NCBI GenBank assembly: GCA_905178155.1
Contig: CAJINV010000004.1
Coordinates: forward strand, 5,000,619-5,064,618
Length of the DNA: 64,000 bases
Direction: 5' to 3'
DNA from: Amoebophrya sp. A120
Lineage: Eukaryota; Sar; Dinophyceae; Syndiniales; Amoebophryaceae
The notes beneath the pieces are model-generated. The model had not been told where the DNA came from. It saw only the letters and a list, made by a program, of their open reading frames with translations, and ran no database searches. Shown piece by piece: positions 1 through 11,245 of this stretch; the first letter of the stretch is position 1, and each line of letters begins with the position of its first letter. The position numbers and the translations under genes were made by a program.

Positions 1-75
1 CAGGTCTAGCTGGTATCTGTTTTATGCATGGCAAACTATTTCAACTTTGTCGATTTCAACTCTGACACATCCATA
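1..75. mobile_element. Introner element, family E (partial, right end only)
   Basis: The terminal inverted repeat ends at 75 with the bases CTGACACATCCATA, which closely match the right end of the complete family E element at 62478..62786. The probable 5-bp flanking repeat GACAG is at 76-80; the partner copy lies off the window. The apparent stop codon of the tubulin ligase reading frame at 36 lies inside this element, so it is probably spliced out and the gene continues to the left. Confidence 0.75.
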
Positions 76-2280
76 GACAGGCGTTCTTCGGTATCTTCCC
101 CATCCAGCTCTTCGTCTATTTCTTCTGGAGGTTCCGAGCTCTGCTCGACGAAATTCTCTATGTCACTGCCGTCTTCTTCCGTGTGGTCGTCGGAGGACTT
201 AATGTTGTTTATTGTTGAGGATGAGGGCCTAATATCATTCTTCTTTGGTGGTGCGCCTGCGCGGTTCAGTATGATCGGGATCTCGGTGAAGGTTCCGATC
301 GTGGGGGTGGAGGCTGCGGGAATGTTGGAGATCTTTTCTCGAACAGAAGATATTTTCGACTTCGGATTCGGATCTTTGTCTACTTTCGAAGTTGCACCAT
401 TTGATGTTGTTCCCTTAGCTGCAGCTCCTGTTGCCGACGACGTGTCTTTTTCCTTATCCTTATTTGCAGCAGGTATGGTACTTCCTGCTCCATAGAAATC
501 GTTCCTCACGGTAACCGGCTTGGCGTCCTGCTTGCGACTACTGTATCGCTCGCCCCGGGCCGTGTTGATCTCCTTTTTCTTTCCATTCGGAGATAAAATC
601 GGGCCGCTACCACCGTTGCTTATTCCCCCGCTCTGCTGTAGAAGTTGTCCTTCCCTCTCCTCCATTTGTGCCATCCCCGGCTGCGCCTGCCGGTAGGGAC
701 TGGCGTAAAAGGAGCTTAGCCCGTGGGCGTTCACCGCGTTTTTCGACCGAAACGGAAACCCGTCCGACGACACCGCGCCCGGAAGGTTGACCGCTAAAGG
801 CGTTGCGTTTGCGGGTGCGGGGACGATTTTCTCGATGGATAAACTGGGCGTCGCGTTCAACTCGAGAAGCCAGGGCTTCATGTTTTGGTCTAACAGAATG
901 TCGATCCCGATGACGTGGTTAAACGTCACATCCGCGTTGCCGAACTTCAAATCTTCGCTTAAAGCCTGCACCGCCATCAATTCCGTGAGTAAACTGGGGG
1001 AAATTGCGAGCAAAATCTTTTTCGTGATCTGTTCCATCTGCTGCCAGAAGGTGGCAATGGAGAACTTCCCCGGGTACCGTTTTTCCAGCAACGTCAACGT
1101 CGAAGACAATAGTCTTTTCGACTTCCCCTCCCGAAATTGCAGCGATTTCTTGTTGATCGCGTAATTTGTCAAATGACTGGACTCGTTTTTCGCCCGGTCG
1201 TCCTGGTGATTTGCGCCTTTGTACTTCGTTGTACAGAACCGGGCCAAGCCCTCGCGATACAGCAACGCCTTCAAGTGCGGCATCACCTCGGTGACCACAA
1301 TGTAGAGCCGCAAGTCGAACTTCAGCCCGTCGAGTAACAACGGGTTCTCCACGTATTGCTGCGCGACGGATTTCCGGCCGTTCCCGCTGATGTGGAACTT
1401 CTCCATGTGGTTGTTCAGCTCGGCCAACCCCCGGCAGAGGAAAATCCCGTGTCCCTGCGTGCCAAATTCCGGCTTTACGATCAACGTGTTTTTCAGCCCG
1501 TGCTTGGGGTCGCGGCAGTCTCGGCGTAAGAGCGCTGCTTGGTCGGGGAGAATGTAGGTCTCGGGCACGTGGAGGTCTAAGTCTTCCTTGTCGAAAAACG
1601 GTTTGACCACCTGGAGTAACCTGTGAAACCTAACTTTCTCGCACACGTCCGCCATACCGGGAATTTTCGTGACCTTCACGAAGGGCTGGGCCTTGCCTTG
1701 CGCGGCGGATTTCGGTTTGGTGATGGTGTTCCCGCTCGCGGTTTGGGTTTTCGTCGTGCCTGTAAGGATGAGGATAAGCATGTGTAGATCTTCATTGTAG
1801 TCCTGGATTCTGATGCAGCTTATGCTTTTCTTTACCGAAGACGAATTTGACCTGCGTCCATATTTTTGCTGGAAGACGAGGGCGAGGCCAACTACGACGC
1901 ATGAGAGAAACAAAGTGTGTGAGCGAGAAAAATATTTTTACAACCGTAGAAAAAAAGCCCTCGCGAAACGGAAACCTTCAAGAACTCGAACGTACATGTA
2001 AATGTATTTTCTTCTTACCTTCCCCGTTCCGTATCACAGACCTTAGATTTCTCTTCGCCCCCGCGCGCAAGTGCAGCTGGCGCAGCAGCGCGTTTAACCC
2101 GGCTTCTTCCTCCCGCGCGCGGCCCATGTCGGACGCAACGACGATGTCGCATTCCTCCTTGTTTTCGCAAAACTCGTAACCAAATTCCTGCACGATGTAA
2201 TTGAAGAGTGGGCGGGCGGAGGGAGAGGCCAAGTAGACCTTCATCTTGGTCGAGGCGGCGGGTTTTTCGTCGGTCGGCAT
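76..2280 (-). CDS. Tubulin-tyrosine-ligase-like protein (probable tubulin polyglutamylase), partial
   Basis: Exons are 2019..2280 and 76..1759, joined by a GT-AG intron in phase 1; the 3' end is off the window. The protein belongs to the TTL/TTLL family, ATP-grasp enzymes that ligate amino acids to tubulin tails. Visible family signatures, in order, are KPEFGTQGHGI (nucleotide-binding loop), LKFDLRLYIVV, LTNYAINK and the Mg-binding end PWLLELNATPSLS, where the usual form is EVNxSPS. The last ~250 residues are Ser/Lys/Asp-rich and probably disordered. I chose the ATG at 2280 because it is the first ATG in the open frame. The frame stays open to about 2560 without an ATG and would encode a hydrophobic, signal-like stretch, so an upstream exon or trans-spliced start is possible. 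Substrate (tubulin versus another protein, glutamate versus glycine) cannot be told from sequence. Confidence 0.85.
1760..2018 (-). other. GT-AG spliceosomal intron of the TTLL gene
   Basis: The donor is GAAG|GTAAGA at 2018 and the acceptor TTACAG|GCACG at 1760. Joining gives E-G-T-T-K in one frame (phase 1). Both flanking frames run into stops if the intron is retained. Confidence 0.85.
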
Positions 2281-5200
2281 GATTAGGGTACTGTCGTAGC
2301 TTGTGACGTTGTCGGGGCAATTAATGTGGGGACGGGGCGTAACTACCAAGAACGGAAGGGGAACTGACTGACTGCCATCGTATTTAGAAGTTAGTTCAGT
2401 AGCCGGTAATAGTGCTGCTGCGAGCAAGCAGATGATGGCGGGTCTTACCAAAGTATGGTCGTACTCGTATGGGGAATTTTTTGGTGTGGATTGATAAGAG
2501 ATGGAGAGCGTAGAAGTTGCGGGCTTCTTCGTGGAAGGAGGTAGAAAATCTACTTAATCTTAGTTGATTACCGGGTTAGGATGGTATCGCTTCGGTTCTT
2601 TAATGTCAGTGTCTGAGTGGTCTATGGGCATGGTAACATGAAGAATTAGGACTGGGTACATTTTTGGAGAGGCAAAATCAGAGGCATTCCACCTTCAACT
2701 TCATCCACAAACACAGTACGACGAAAACGTAAATGCGCGATCGGGATCGCATAAGCAGGCAACAAAAACCTGGCGCACGAAGGAATGGAGAACGATTGAC
2801 AAATACGACCCTCTACGACTACGACGACGATGGGCTAGAAAACAATAGCATGCTTGAACGTATTTTAGCTTGGAATACCAATGGCACGAGGAATACCACG
2901 ACCAAGAGGACGAGGAAGAAATTCGAATCAACGAAGCACTTGTTGCAATTCTGGAGCAGGAGTAAATGGCGTATGCATCATTCACCGAGACATCGATCAC
3001 GGCAAAGCAGTCCCACGGCGAAAATGAAAATTTGCTTTGTAGTTCGACACATTCATCTTGTTTCAATGCTGACAGAACGAGAGCAAGAAGGTCACATTCT
3101 TCCATTCTTGCTTCACGCTCGACCAATTGGGCGTGGGCCATTCCTTGAACACGTGTTGACAACGACACAAATAAAAGTGGACTCCACGCCCACACGTCGA
3201 CCAGAACAGCAATAAACTTAAAGCAGGCGCGGGCAATGCTTGCTTGCTAAATTGCCGGACCGAAGAAAGAATGCAGAGAGCAAGAGAAAGCGCGAACGGC
3301 ACTCGTCCCTGTTGCGGATTTAACAACCGCCCCCCCGATCCTGGTGACCCACCATCATGCTCGGGGCGGATGAGAAACACACTGCGGCCGGGCGGGCGCT
3401 ATCTAAGCAAAGGGCCGCGCGCGACAAGCAGCACGCGACGATCCCCCCGGCCGCACGGCCGGAGCGGCGGGTCAGGGAAAGAATCGAGCACGCCGGGCGA
3501 AGGGCCGCTTCCTTCCTGCGCGCTGCCTGGCACAGGCCGCGCGCAATGGGCGAACAATGGCCGGCGGGGCCGGTCAGGGCGGGGGGGGGCGGCGGCGCTG
3601 CCGCGGCTCGCGCCAATGCATCGCGGGCCCTTCCCCTGAAGGGGGCCGGGCGTAAGAAATACAACCGCGGCGGCCCGGGGGGGCGCGGGCCGGCGCGGCC
3701 TCGCCTCGGCCCCCTAGCTAGGCGGCAGGCCATAGGCCACGCACCACACACGCCCCCGCCTTGCTTCTGCCTGCGCGGGCCACGGCGGCCGTCGCTCGGG
3801 GCTTGATCCTTTCGGCGTTTTTCGTGTCCTCCGGCTTCGGCCCTTTGCCAACCGCGGGCACACCGCCACAAACTCCGCCGGGCGCCTGACTAGCCAATGG
3901 GCCCCCTTGCGCCAATCGCCTCCGCGCGAGGGCGCCCTGCTCGGTTTTCTCAGTGCGGCAGAGACGCACGCGCGCGCGCGAACACGGAGGCGGGCCAACA
4001 TACAATCAACGGGGGGCGCCGCGGCTGTGGTTCTCCCGAACTCCGCCCCCCGACGCCCTTCGCCAAAACGCCGCGCACTTTCTTCACTAACGGTGCCTGC
4101 GCCGCCAAAAAATAGTCCCTCCAAGGGGGGCGCGCGCCTGATGGCCCGTAGCCGCCAGCGCGCCGGGTTTCCGTGGCGCGTTGCTCTACCTCTGCTTCGA
4201 CGCCTCCCAGTTGTCTCTGGCGATACGCAGCTCCGCACGCACAGGGATGCTTCCTTGAGAGGTCTCCAGGCGCTTGCCCGTCTTCCCACCCGTAGCTGCC
4301 TCCGAAGGATGTCCACTCGTTGGCGAAAATCCACCACGGCAGCGCCCCGCGTTAGTTTGTTACCCCGCCCGGGGAGGCGGATGGAACAGGGAGGCGGCTG
4401 GAACTGGATGCATGGGGCAGGCGGCTGGCCCGCAGAGCACCTGTTTAGGTAGTGCGCCGCCAGTTTTATAGCTATAAGACCCGAGCACCTCGGTCGCTTT
4501 CGACCGACGGAACCAGGCCCCGGCCAGCCGGGGCATTCGCCTTGCTGTTGAATTGCTCGACGTCAACCTCTCACCTCTTCTCCTTCTGAGAAAATGCAAT
4601 ATACTCATGACCCCTGTCACTGTCTGGTGCCAGTTCCGGAACACAGCGTGAGCCTATGTATTGGACCTCTTTTCACTTTCATCGTCACTGAGACCTGGCA
4701 GATCAACCATCGGCCTGACTTGTGATTTCTCGTCCAGGCTTACTAGTAGCTTCAATCTATTTATTTTGCACGAATGACATGAAGAAACGGGTCCGCGTCA
4801 TAGATATGTTTGTTTTTCACGCATATCCGTATTTATTATAGTTGAGTAAGGTCCAGATGGATAGCCGGAGCGACCTTACAAAAGTAAGCTGCGACGTCAC
4901 ACTTACTTGACTTGAGCTTGATGTACACCACGTATCAAGGCACATCGAAACTTCGATTGAGGCTCGGACTCTGTGAAGATTGCGTCCGATCCAAATAAAA
5001 GGGAGAACAAGAAGGAAACAGGTAAGAAGCAAATGCGTCCAAATCAAGTGTAGTAAAAAGATAAATAACAATAAGTACTATGTGACTGAGAAACTGATTT
5101 TATGTGTTTGTCGAAACGTCTACGTAGTGAGCAACTGTTTCCATTCTGCATGGGCATGTGCTGCAGCTTTACAAGAATAAGTTCCATTCGTGGCGTCGAC

Positions 5201-5413
5201 CAGGACCACTATACAGATCGATATGCCATATTAAAGCGACCCTTGACATTCCCGCCGGGCGCTCGTCTAAACTAGAGTCACGTTCGTCTATGTGCGAAAG
5301 CGAGTACGTATGAATAAAAATATATCAAAATGCTCTTCCCATTCATGCTTCACCACCAGTTCCCCCACACCTGCAACAACGAAAAAAATCAACTACGCTT
5401 CTCTTACTCTTCT
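2281..5413. other. Intergenic region with GC-rich island
   Basis: No convincing gene lies between the RND gene stop and the TTLL start. About 3300-4600 is extremely GC-rich (runs of G and C, a CG dinucleotide run near 3968-3976), while both flanks are near average or AT-rich. Overlapping open frames on both strands here are what GC-rich DNA gives by chance, and none has recognisable domains. Several GC hairpins are visible, for example near 4518-4534. Function is unknown. It could be a decayed element, a promoter region or a structured RNA. Confidence 0.5.
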
Positions 5414-8400
5414 TCAACCCTGTCGTTCCTCCGTCTGCGTCCTCCCACAGCACGGCTTGCACACCCAACTTTCGGCGCATTTTGCCTTCACCGTATCCAC
5501 GTGCATGCTAAAATCCCCCTCGCTTTTCGGTGGGCCGAACATGAGCAACATCGACATGAACCAACCGACGGTGAACACTAACGAAAGGAACACCGTTAAG
5601 GAGATCATGGTGGCCATCTTGGTAAAGAAGGTCAGCGTGCAGGCGAACATCAGAAGTCCTGCAGCCGCGGTGGTGGAGGCACCGGCGAGAATGGTGCCGC
5701 CCATGTGGCGCAGGGAATACCTGGATTTTTGTTTGTGAAATTTTATTTCAGTGTTGACACTGTAGCTGTAAGCATTAATCACGAACTTCAGCGCCGCAAC
5801 GAACATCACCACAAGGACGAGGAAGTAGTAGATGTACATGAAAAAAGATCTGCATCTTCATTGAACCACGACAGCTCTAAAAGTACTACCTTGACTTCGC
5901 TAGCCTGCCAATCAGCCCTTCCTCGGTGGCTTCGCCCCAGATGTGCCCCATGTGCAGGGTGTAGTCGATGGAGAAACCAATCACAATGATCCCGCTGATC
6001 ACTTCCACGGCCCCCAACGACCACCCCAAAGCGTATTTGAACGTCCCGTATGCATTGCAAAAGTCTCGTACTAGTGTAAATTGCATCACAAATTTTGTCA
6101 AGAAGAAAAATGGAATTTGTAATGCTTATTTACCTAAAAAGGGATATTTGTCATGCATGATAGCAATTACTACGAGTACAATACTTTTGCACAGGATATC
6201 CCCATCACCACGCCGACAATCTGCACAATCGTCAACATGGCAAGCGAGGAAATGATCCAGTTCTGCGTCGCGAGTAGCAACACGCAGTAGGAAATCGGGA
6301 AACAGAGCGACAAACCCCGCATCAAGGTCTATGAAAGTACACAACTCCCCCTCCCCCTCATTTGTCATGCCAAACGCCTCATTTACGCCCTGGCTCTTGG
6401 CACTGTTTGCATGACAAGTTCTAGCAGCCCAAATAGCACAACAATCTTGCGGCCGAAATTTGTCATGCAAAACCGGTAATCTTGCTGATGCTTGTGCTGC
6501 TGTTCATGCAATACACGTGAGGGGGAGGGGGAATTGTGCACTTTCATAACGTCTCCAACAAGGCCACTTCCACCGCGTACCAGGGCCAGGACAAAGGGGT
6601 GGTCTTGTATGAACTGCAAAAGCATCGTACTCGTACTGCAATCATGCATTACAAATCTTTTTCCTAAGGTAAATCCGCATTACAAATTTGATCTCTCATG
6701 TTGCTGAGGGAATAAAAATTTGTAATGCATTTATACGAGTACGATACTTTTGCAATGCATATCTGGATCGGCGGGCCCATCTGGGAGATGGTGGGCAGCG
6801 TGTCCGCAATGGCCTCGTATTTGTCGTACAAGTCGCCTCTGGTCTTGTGCGCCTGCAGCATTTTCAAAGTCGACCGGTGCGACATGGAAATGTACTTGAT
6901 TTGATCGTTGATCACCCCGATGTGCTTTTTCCAGTGCTCGGGGATGTTGTCAGAGTTTGTTGAAGGGGAATGCGTTCCCGGTTTCTGGGTTAACCGAAAT
7001 TCCTTCAGAGCTGTTGCGAAGTCGGTTTTTGATGCGAAAATCTGCTTGTAGTTAGATGTCGAAATTTGCGTTGCGTTCCCTGTAGTTGTTCCAGGAGTTG
7101 TGATGGTGTAGTTCCCACTGGCTTGTAAATACGCCAAAAATTCGTTCATCGGACACAGATGCGTGTCCAAAATCGTCAACGGCTTCTGTCCGTTGATCAG
7201 AGCAGTCGTAGGCGGTTCGCACCCGTGGTGGGCGCAGGTTTTCTGCTGCATGTCTGTGCACGCTTGGACCAGCTCCGGAAATCCTTCGTAGTAGTCGAAC
7301 TGGGCCCGGTACTGTGGTGTCCCCCGGTTTTTGAAGGGGATCCACTTGTTGTAGTCCTCCCGGTCGATGTACTCGGAATTTTCGTCGAAACCGTAGGTGA
7401 TCGACACCGGGACATATTCTGTTGTGGGTTTGGAGAGAAACAACTGCGACTCCCGAGTTGAAAAGTCGTTGTACATGTGTCCGTCCGGAAACCATTTCTC
7501 CTCTTCGACCGGCGGCTCCAGTTGCAGCGCCTCGGTGATGCCGTAAATCGCCCAGCACGAGAGGCCGAAAGCGATCAGGAGCGGGATGGGGAAAATTCGG
7601 CAGGTGGAAGAGGATAGCAGAGACATGTTTGGGCTCGCGGCGCCAACACCCGTTGTGGGAGTGGTGGTTGGGGTCGACGACGTGGCGTCGATTTTCCTTG
7701 TAGAGGAGACACGAATTTCTGTAGATTTTGTCGTCGCGGCACCATGATCACCTGCGGCAGTAGGGCAACTATTATCGCCTTGTGCTCCTGCTTCTATCCC
7801 CGCCAAATCTTTCGTGTTTGACCGCGACGCCTGTCTCGATACGTTTTTACTGGACGTTGTGTCGACTGACTCCCGCAACATCTGCTTGATCCCATTTCGC
7901 CGGAAGGAGACTGATTTCGACTCCGTGTCAATCCGGACCTCGAGCAGAACCAACATCACCCAGTACCACTCCCAGTAAGACTCAATCTCTGTGCCGTCAT
8001 AGGAGTTTTGCGTTTCCTGCTCATCGGATAGTTGTAGTACATTCGCAAGTTGATGTTCTCCCTCCAAAATTCTCCCTGGCTCAACGTCAACACTTGACGT
8101 CGCAGCTGTTGTAGTTGCGCCGACGTCGACGACCACTGGCGGCGCGCCGTACGCAGGCGTGGTGTCGCGGGAGTCGTTGAGGGCCGCGTCTTTGCTGTGC
8201 TTCAAATCCACCACTTGCGTCGCGTCGCCGACGATAGGCAAAGCAGGTGCGCCAGCTTGTCCTGCTTTTCCTGTAGTCCCGCTACTTTTTCCCCCATCAT
8301 GATGAACAACCTGCGCCACCTTGCAGCAAGCGAGTTTGAAACAAAAACATCCGTTTCTCGCGCAGCACTTGCAAAATTTCGAGTCGACGAAAGCCGTGTC

Positions 8401-11245
8401 GGCGAGGTAAAGCACCGCGGGGAGATTCACCATGGCGAAAATGTAGTTGCTAATGATCAACAGAGACGCGTAGATCCCGAACCCACTAATCGGCATAATG
8501 GGCGAATATGAGAGTGCACAACTCCCCCTCCCCCTCGTTTGTCATGCAAAATCCCAAATCCAGTTGCTGCCTTGTAGCACTGGTTGCATGACAACTTCTG
8601 GAAGCCCAGACAGTATTACAAAAGGCGCATAAATTTGTCATGCATAGGCTCCATGTGTGCTGGTGTCTGTATTGCTGCTCATGCCATACAAATGAGGGGG
8701 AGGGGGAGTTGTGCACTGTCATACCGAAACCGCGGTCGCGATGAATGCCGCCGTTGTGGTGAAGGACGTGTTGAACACGGCAACGTAAGCTCTGTTCAAC
8801 GCCTTCAACAGCGCGAGTTTGTATTCCCGCTTCGTCAACGGCTCACTCACGTCGAACTTCGCCTGTTGGATTTGCACCTTCGCCGCTTCGTAGCAATCGG
8901 ACAAGACGAACACATCGTCCGCGCCGATTCCGCAGGCGAGAAAGAGGCCGGTGATGTGGAGCTGGGTGAAGTAGAAGGCCTGGCCAACGACGCGGTACCA
9001 GAACAGCGCGAAGGGCAGGGTGAGGGAGATTTGCGCGACCGCGACGGAGGCGAGAAACGCGGATCTGGTGTGGAGCATATGCATTGCAAAAGTGTCTGGG
9101 TCTGGAAACTTGTAATGCTGCGTTGGGAATAGTGAATGCTCTGTAATGCACAGGCAAGCATGAGAAATGTCTGCGCTTCTTTGTGTTGCGTTTTTGGCAT
9201 GACAAACTGCGTTTTTGCATGACAGGCAACAGGGTCTCTTCTTGGACACGCATCACAAACTTTTTGGTCATGCCAGACAAGCATGACAAATGCAAATCTC
9301 GCACTCTCCCAGATGACCCAGACATTTTTGCATTTGATAGAACAGAATTAAAAGCCAAACGGCAAAAATCGCACCCATGATGAAGTTCTGATCCTCGACC
9401 ACCGCCCGCTGGAACTCGACTTGGCGTATCGCCAGCTATGAACTGCAAAAGTATGTATCGCACTCGCATAAATGCATTACAAATTTCCTCAGCATGACAA
9501 ATAAAATCTGTAATGCGATGAATTTACCTTAACAAAAGGATTTGTAATGCATGATTGCAATAAGAGTGCGATACTTTTGCACAGGATACCAGCCCGTGGT
9601 ACGCCATCTTGATCCCGAGCGCGTCGTCTTTGAAAGCTTCGGAATCGGACAAATGCGACCCCTCAAACGGAGCCGCGACCTTGAGGCCAAACCGGCTCGC
9701 GATCCGCTCGTTATTACAGTGAAATATGCCCCCACCCCCAAAGTTGAAAAAATTTGTGATGCGAAGTTTCCAAATGAAAACTTTTTGCCATGCATGAAAA
9801 GAGTATGAATCTTTCTGATGCAGAGGCTAGGCGTGTATTGCATCGCTTACATGACAGGCGCCACCCTTGCTGGGGTCTTTTGCAATGCAAATTTTTGCTA
9901 TTCACGATTGGAAACCTGTGATGCTGATAGATGCAAGCGGGCAAGCGTTTCATTTGGAAAGGTTTGCAATACAAATGCTCCCAAGTTCGGGGGTGGGGGC
10001 ATTTTTCATTGTAATACTCGTCGACCCGCATCCAGAGGTCCCGGAACGTGTCGACGAATTGTTCGATGAATTTGTCTATGAACTGCAAAAGCAACGCACT
10101 AGTATAAATTGCATTACAAATTTGCTCAGCATGAGAAATAAAATTTGTAATGCGGATTTACCTTAGGAAAAAGATTTGTAATGCTTGACTCCAATTACTA
10201 CGAGTACGATACTTTTGCACAGGATATTGTCTTCCTCCGCCGTGTACCCCGGTGCCGGAGCACCCAAATGGATCAGCGACCGGGTTTTGGTGGAAAAGGG
10301 GCGTGGATTCGTGCTGGTCTGACTGTTCAGAAACTCTTTGTCCACAAAATACTGGTACAACGCCTGCTCCTGCCCGGTGGTCAAAGAGCTGTTCGTCGCT
10401 TTCGTGTAGAGCTCCTGTTTCTTCGAGGAAAAGGTTACGGCATCGAGCAGCGGACAGCTGTAGTCATTCAAGTTTCCGTAGAAGAAGTTCGCCAAGCTCG
10501 CGGCATTTAACACGCAGTCTGTAAAGGGTAAAAACCCGGGGACGTGCGAGGTTCCGTTCGTGGACTGTTTCAGCAGTCTCGTTGCGGCGTTCCCCCGCCA
10601 ACAGGTCTTCGCGTAGTCTTCGTCTTTCGTGACGTAGGATTCCATTTGACAGACGAACTGCACAAACTGCGGAGTGAAAATCTCGGAATCCGACTGCTTG
10701 AAGAACAAAAACGTGATCGAATTCCGGTAGCTGACTTGTGTGTAGGCCGCGGTTTGGTCGGTCAAGCCGAGATTGTTGTTGTCCGATTCCCGGACAAGGA
10801 TTTGTGCCTCTTTCAAACAGTCCGTCTCCCGGGCGATTTGACTGTCGATCGGGTACCAGGCCACAATGCCCGCGTCCTCCGTGATCAGACTGATTCCCGT
10901 GATGGAAACGTGCGCGACCAAGACGAAAACGAAAAAGCATACGCAGCCGAAAAACCCGCAACACTGCTTCCAGGGCCGTTCCACCGCCCCATTGGCGATG
11001 CGGTACCGGAGCCGGCGGGAAAAATAGGGGTCGGACTCGCCGAGGGTGAGCATCTCCTCCGCGAGCCCGAGGGTGGCACCGATGTTTGCAGTCGTGATCA
11101 TTGGCGGAGAACCTGGTGGAGGTAGGCTGCTGGCGTTGTTCTGCATTGGCTTTTCTGTTTCCGCCGAATCCGCGGCCGCGGTGTTGAAAGTGGTGGTCAT
11201 CACTTCGGGGTCGTTGGGACTCACTACCGAATCAGAAGTGGGCAT
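5414..11245 (-). CDS. Patched/Dispatched-like RND family membrane protein
   Basis: Ten exons: 5414..5720, 5890..6043, 6199..6324, 6549..6602, 6762..8501, 8724..9072, 9340..9431, 9589..9706, 10017..10071, 10227..11245. The total is 4014 nt, or 1337 aa plus stop. The architecture is that of RND proteins of the Patched/Dispatched/NPC1 group: one N-terminal membrane helix (CGFFGCVCFFVFVLV), a large extracytoplasmic loop, a five-helix sterol-sensing-like block containing GIGADDVFVLSD, a long acidic linker, a second single helix (LLIAFGLSCWAIYGI), another loop, and a final helix bundle with GFSIDYTLHMGH. The two Asp-containing motifs correspond to the proton or ion relay of RND transporters. Likely role is lipid or sterol transport, or export, in a cell membrane; the substrate is unknown. 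The ATG at 11245 is the only sensible start. Nine introns interrupt it, eight of them introner elements, which restore the frame only when removed with one 5-bp repeat. Confidence 0.88.
5721..5889 (-). other. GT-AG intron of the RND gene
   Basis: The donor is TCAAG|GTAGTA at 5889 and the acceptor ATCCAG|GTATTC at 5721. Splicing joins AKSR to YSLRHMGG in frame. It has no terminal inverted repeats, so it is an ordinary spliceosomal intron, unlike its eight neighbours in this gene. Confidence 0.85.
6049..6198. mobile_element. Introner element, family A (copy A5)
   Basis: 150 bp. The left end is TATGCATTGCAAAAG, and the right end is the complement of TATCCTGTGCAAAAG. The flanks are TCCCG (6044-6048) and TCCCC (6199-6203), a 5-bp duplication with one change. 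Removal rejoins VVMG to TFKYALGW in frame. Confidence 0.88.
6330..6548. mobile_element. Introner element, family D (copy D2)
   Basis: 219 bp with near-perfect inverted ends built on AACTCCCCCTCCCCCTCA. The flanks AGGTC (6325-6329) and ACGTC (6549-6553) differ at one base. Removal rejoins VALLET to LMRGLSLC in frame. It is a sister copy of 8507..8723. Confidence 0.88.
6608..6761. mobile_element. Introner element, family A (copy A4)
   Basis: 154 bp. The ends are TATGAACTGCAAAAG at left and the complement of TATGCATTGCAAAAG at right. The flanks TCTTG (6603-6607) and TCTGG (6762-6766) differ at one base. It leaves a 54-nt exon between itself and the 6330..6548 element; removal rejoins GPPIQ to TTPLSW. 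Confidence 0.87.
8507..8723. mobile_element. Introner element, family D (copy D1)
   Basis: 217 bp. The inverted ends start TATGAGAGTGCACAACTCCC (left) and the complement of TATGACAGTGCACAACTCCC (right). The flanks GCGAA (8502-8506) and CCGAA (8724-8728) differ at one base. Removal rejoins ATAVS to AIMPISGFG inside the sterol-sensing-like membrane block. Confidence 0.9.
9078..9339. mobile_element. Introner element, family C (copy C1)
   Basis: 262 bp. The ends are TATGCATTGCAAAAGTGTCT at left and the complement of TATCAAATGCAAAAATGTCT at right. The flanks GAGCA (9073-9077) and GAACA (9340-9344) differ at one base. Removal rejoins WLLILF to HTRSAFLAS within a transmembrane region. Confidence 0.88.
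9437..9588. mobile_element. Introner element, family A (copy A2)
   Basis: 152 bp. The ends are TATGAACTGCAAAAG and the complement of TATCCTGTGCAAAAG. The 5-bp repeat CCAGC is perfect (9432-9436 and 9589-9593). Retention would put a TAG in frame; removal rejoins AYHGL to AIRQVEF. Confidence 0.92.
9712..10016. mobile_element. Introner element, family B
   Basis: 305 bp, the only copy of this family here. The inverted ends contain AATGCCCCCACCCCC (the left arm has ATATGCCCCCACCCCC). The 5-bp repeat CTCGT is perfect (9707-9711 and 10017-10021). Removal rejoins MRVDE to RIASRFGL in frame. Confidence 0.92.
10077..10226. mobile_element. Introner element, family A (copy A1)
   Basis: 150 bp. The ends are TATGAACTGCAAAAG and the complement of TATCCTGTGCAAAAG. 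The 5-bp repeat TTGTC is perfect (10072-10076 and 10227-10231). Removal rejoins YTAEED to KFIEQFVD; only 55 nt of exon separate it from the family B element. Confidence 0.92.

Noticed and set aside
3244-4471. Overlapping long open frames on both strands in the GC-rich island
   Set aside because: High GC removes stop codons by chance. The translations are Arg/Pro/Ala-rich low complexity with no domain.
5720-5890. The 169-bp RND intron as another introner
   Set aside because: It has standard GTAGTA and CCAG ends, no terminal inverted repeat and no 5-bp duplication.
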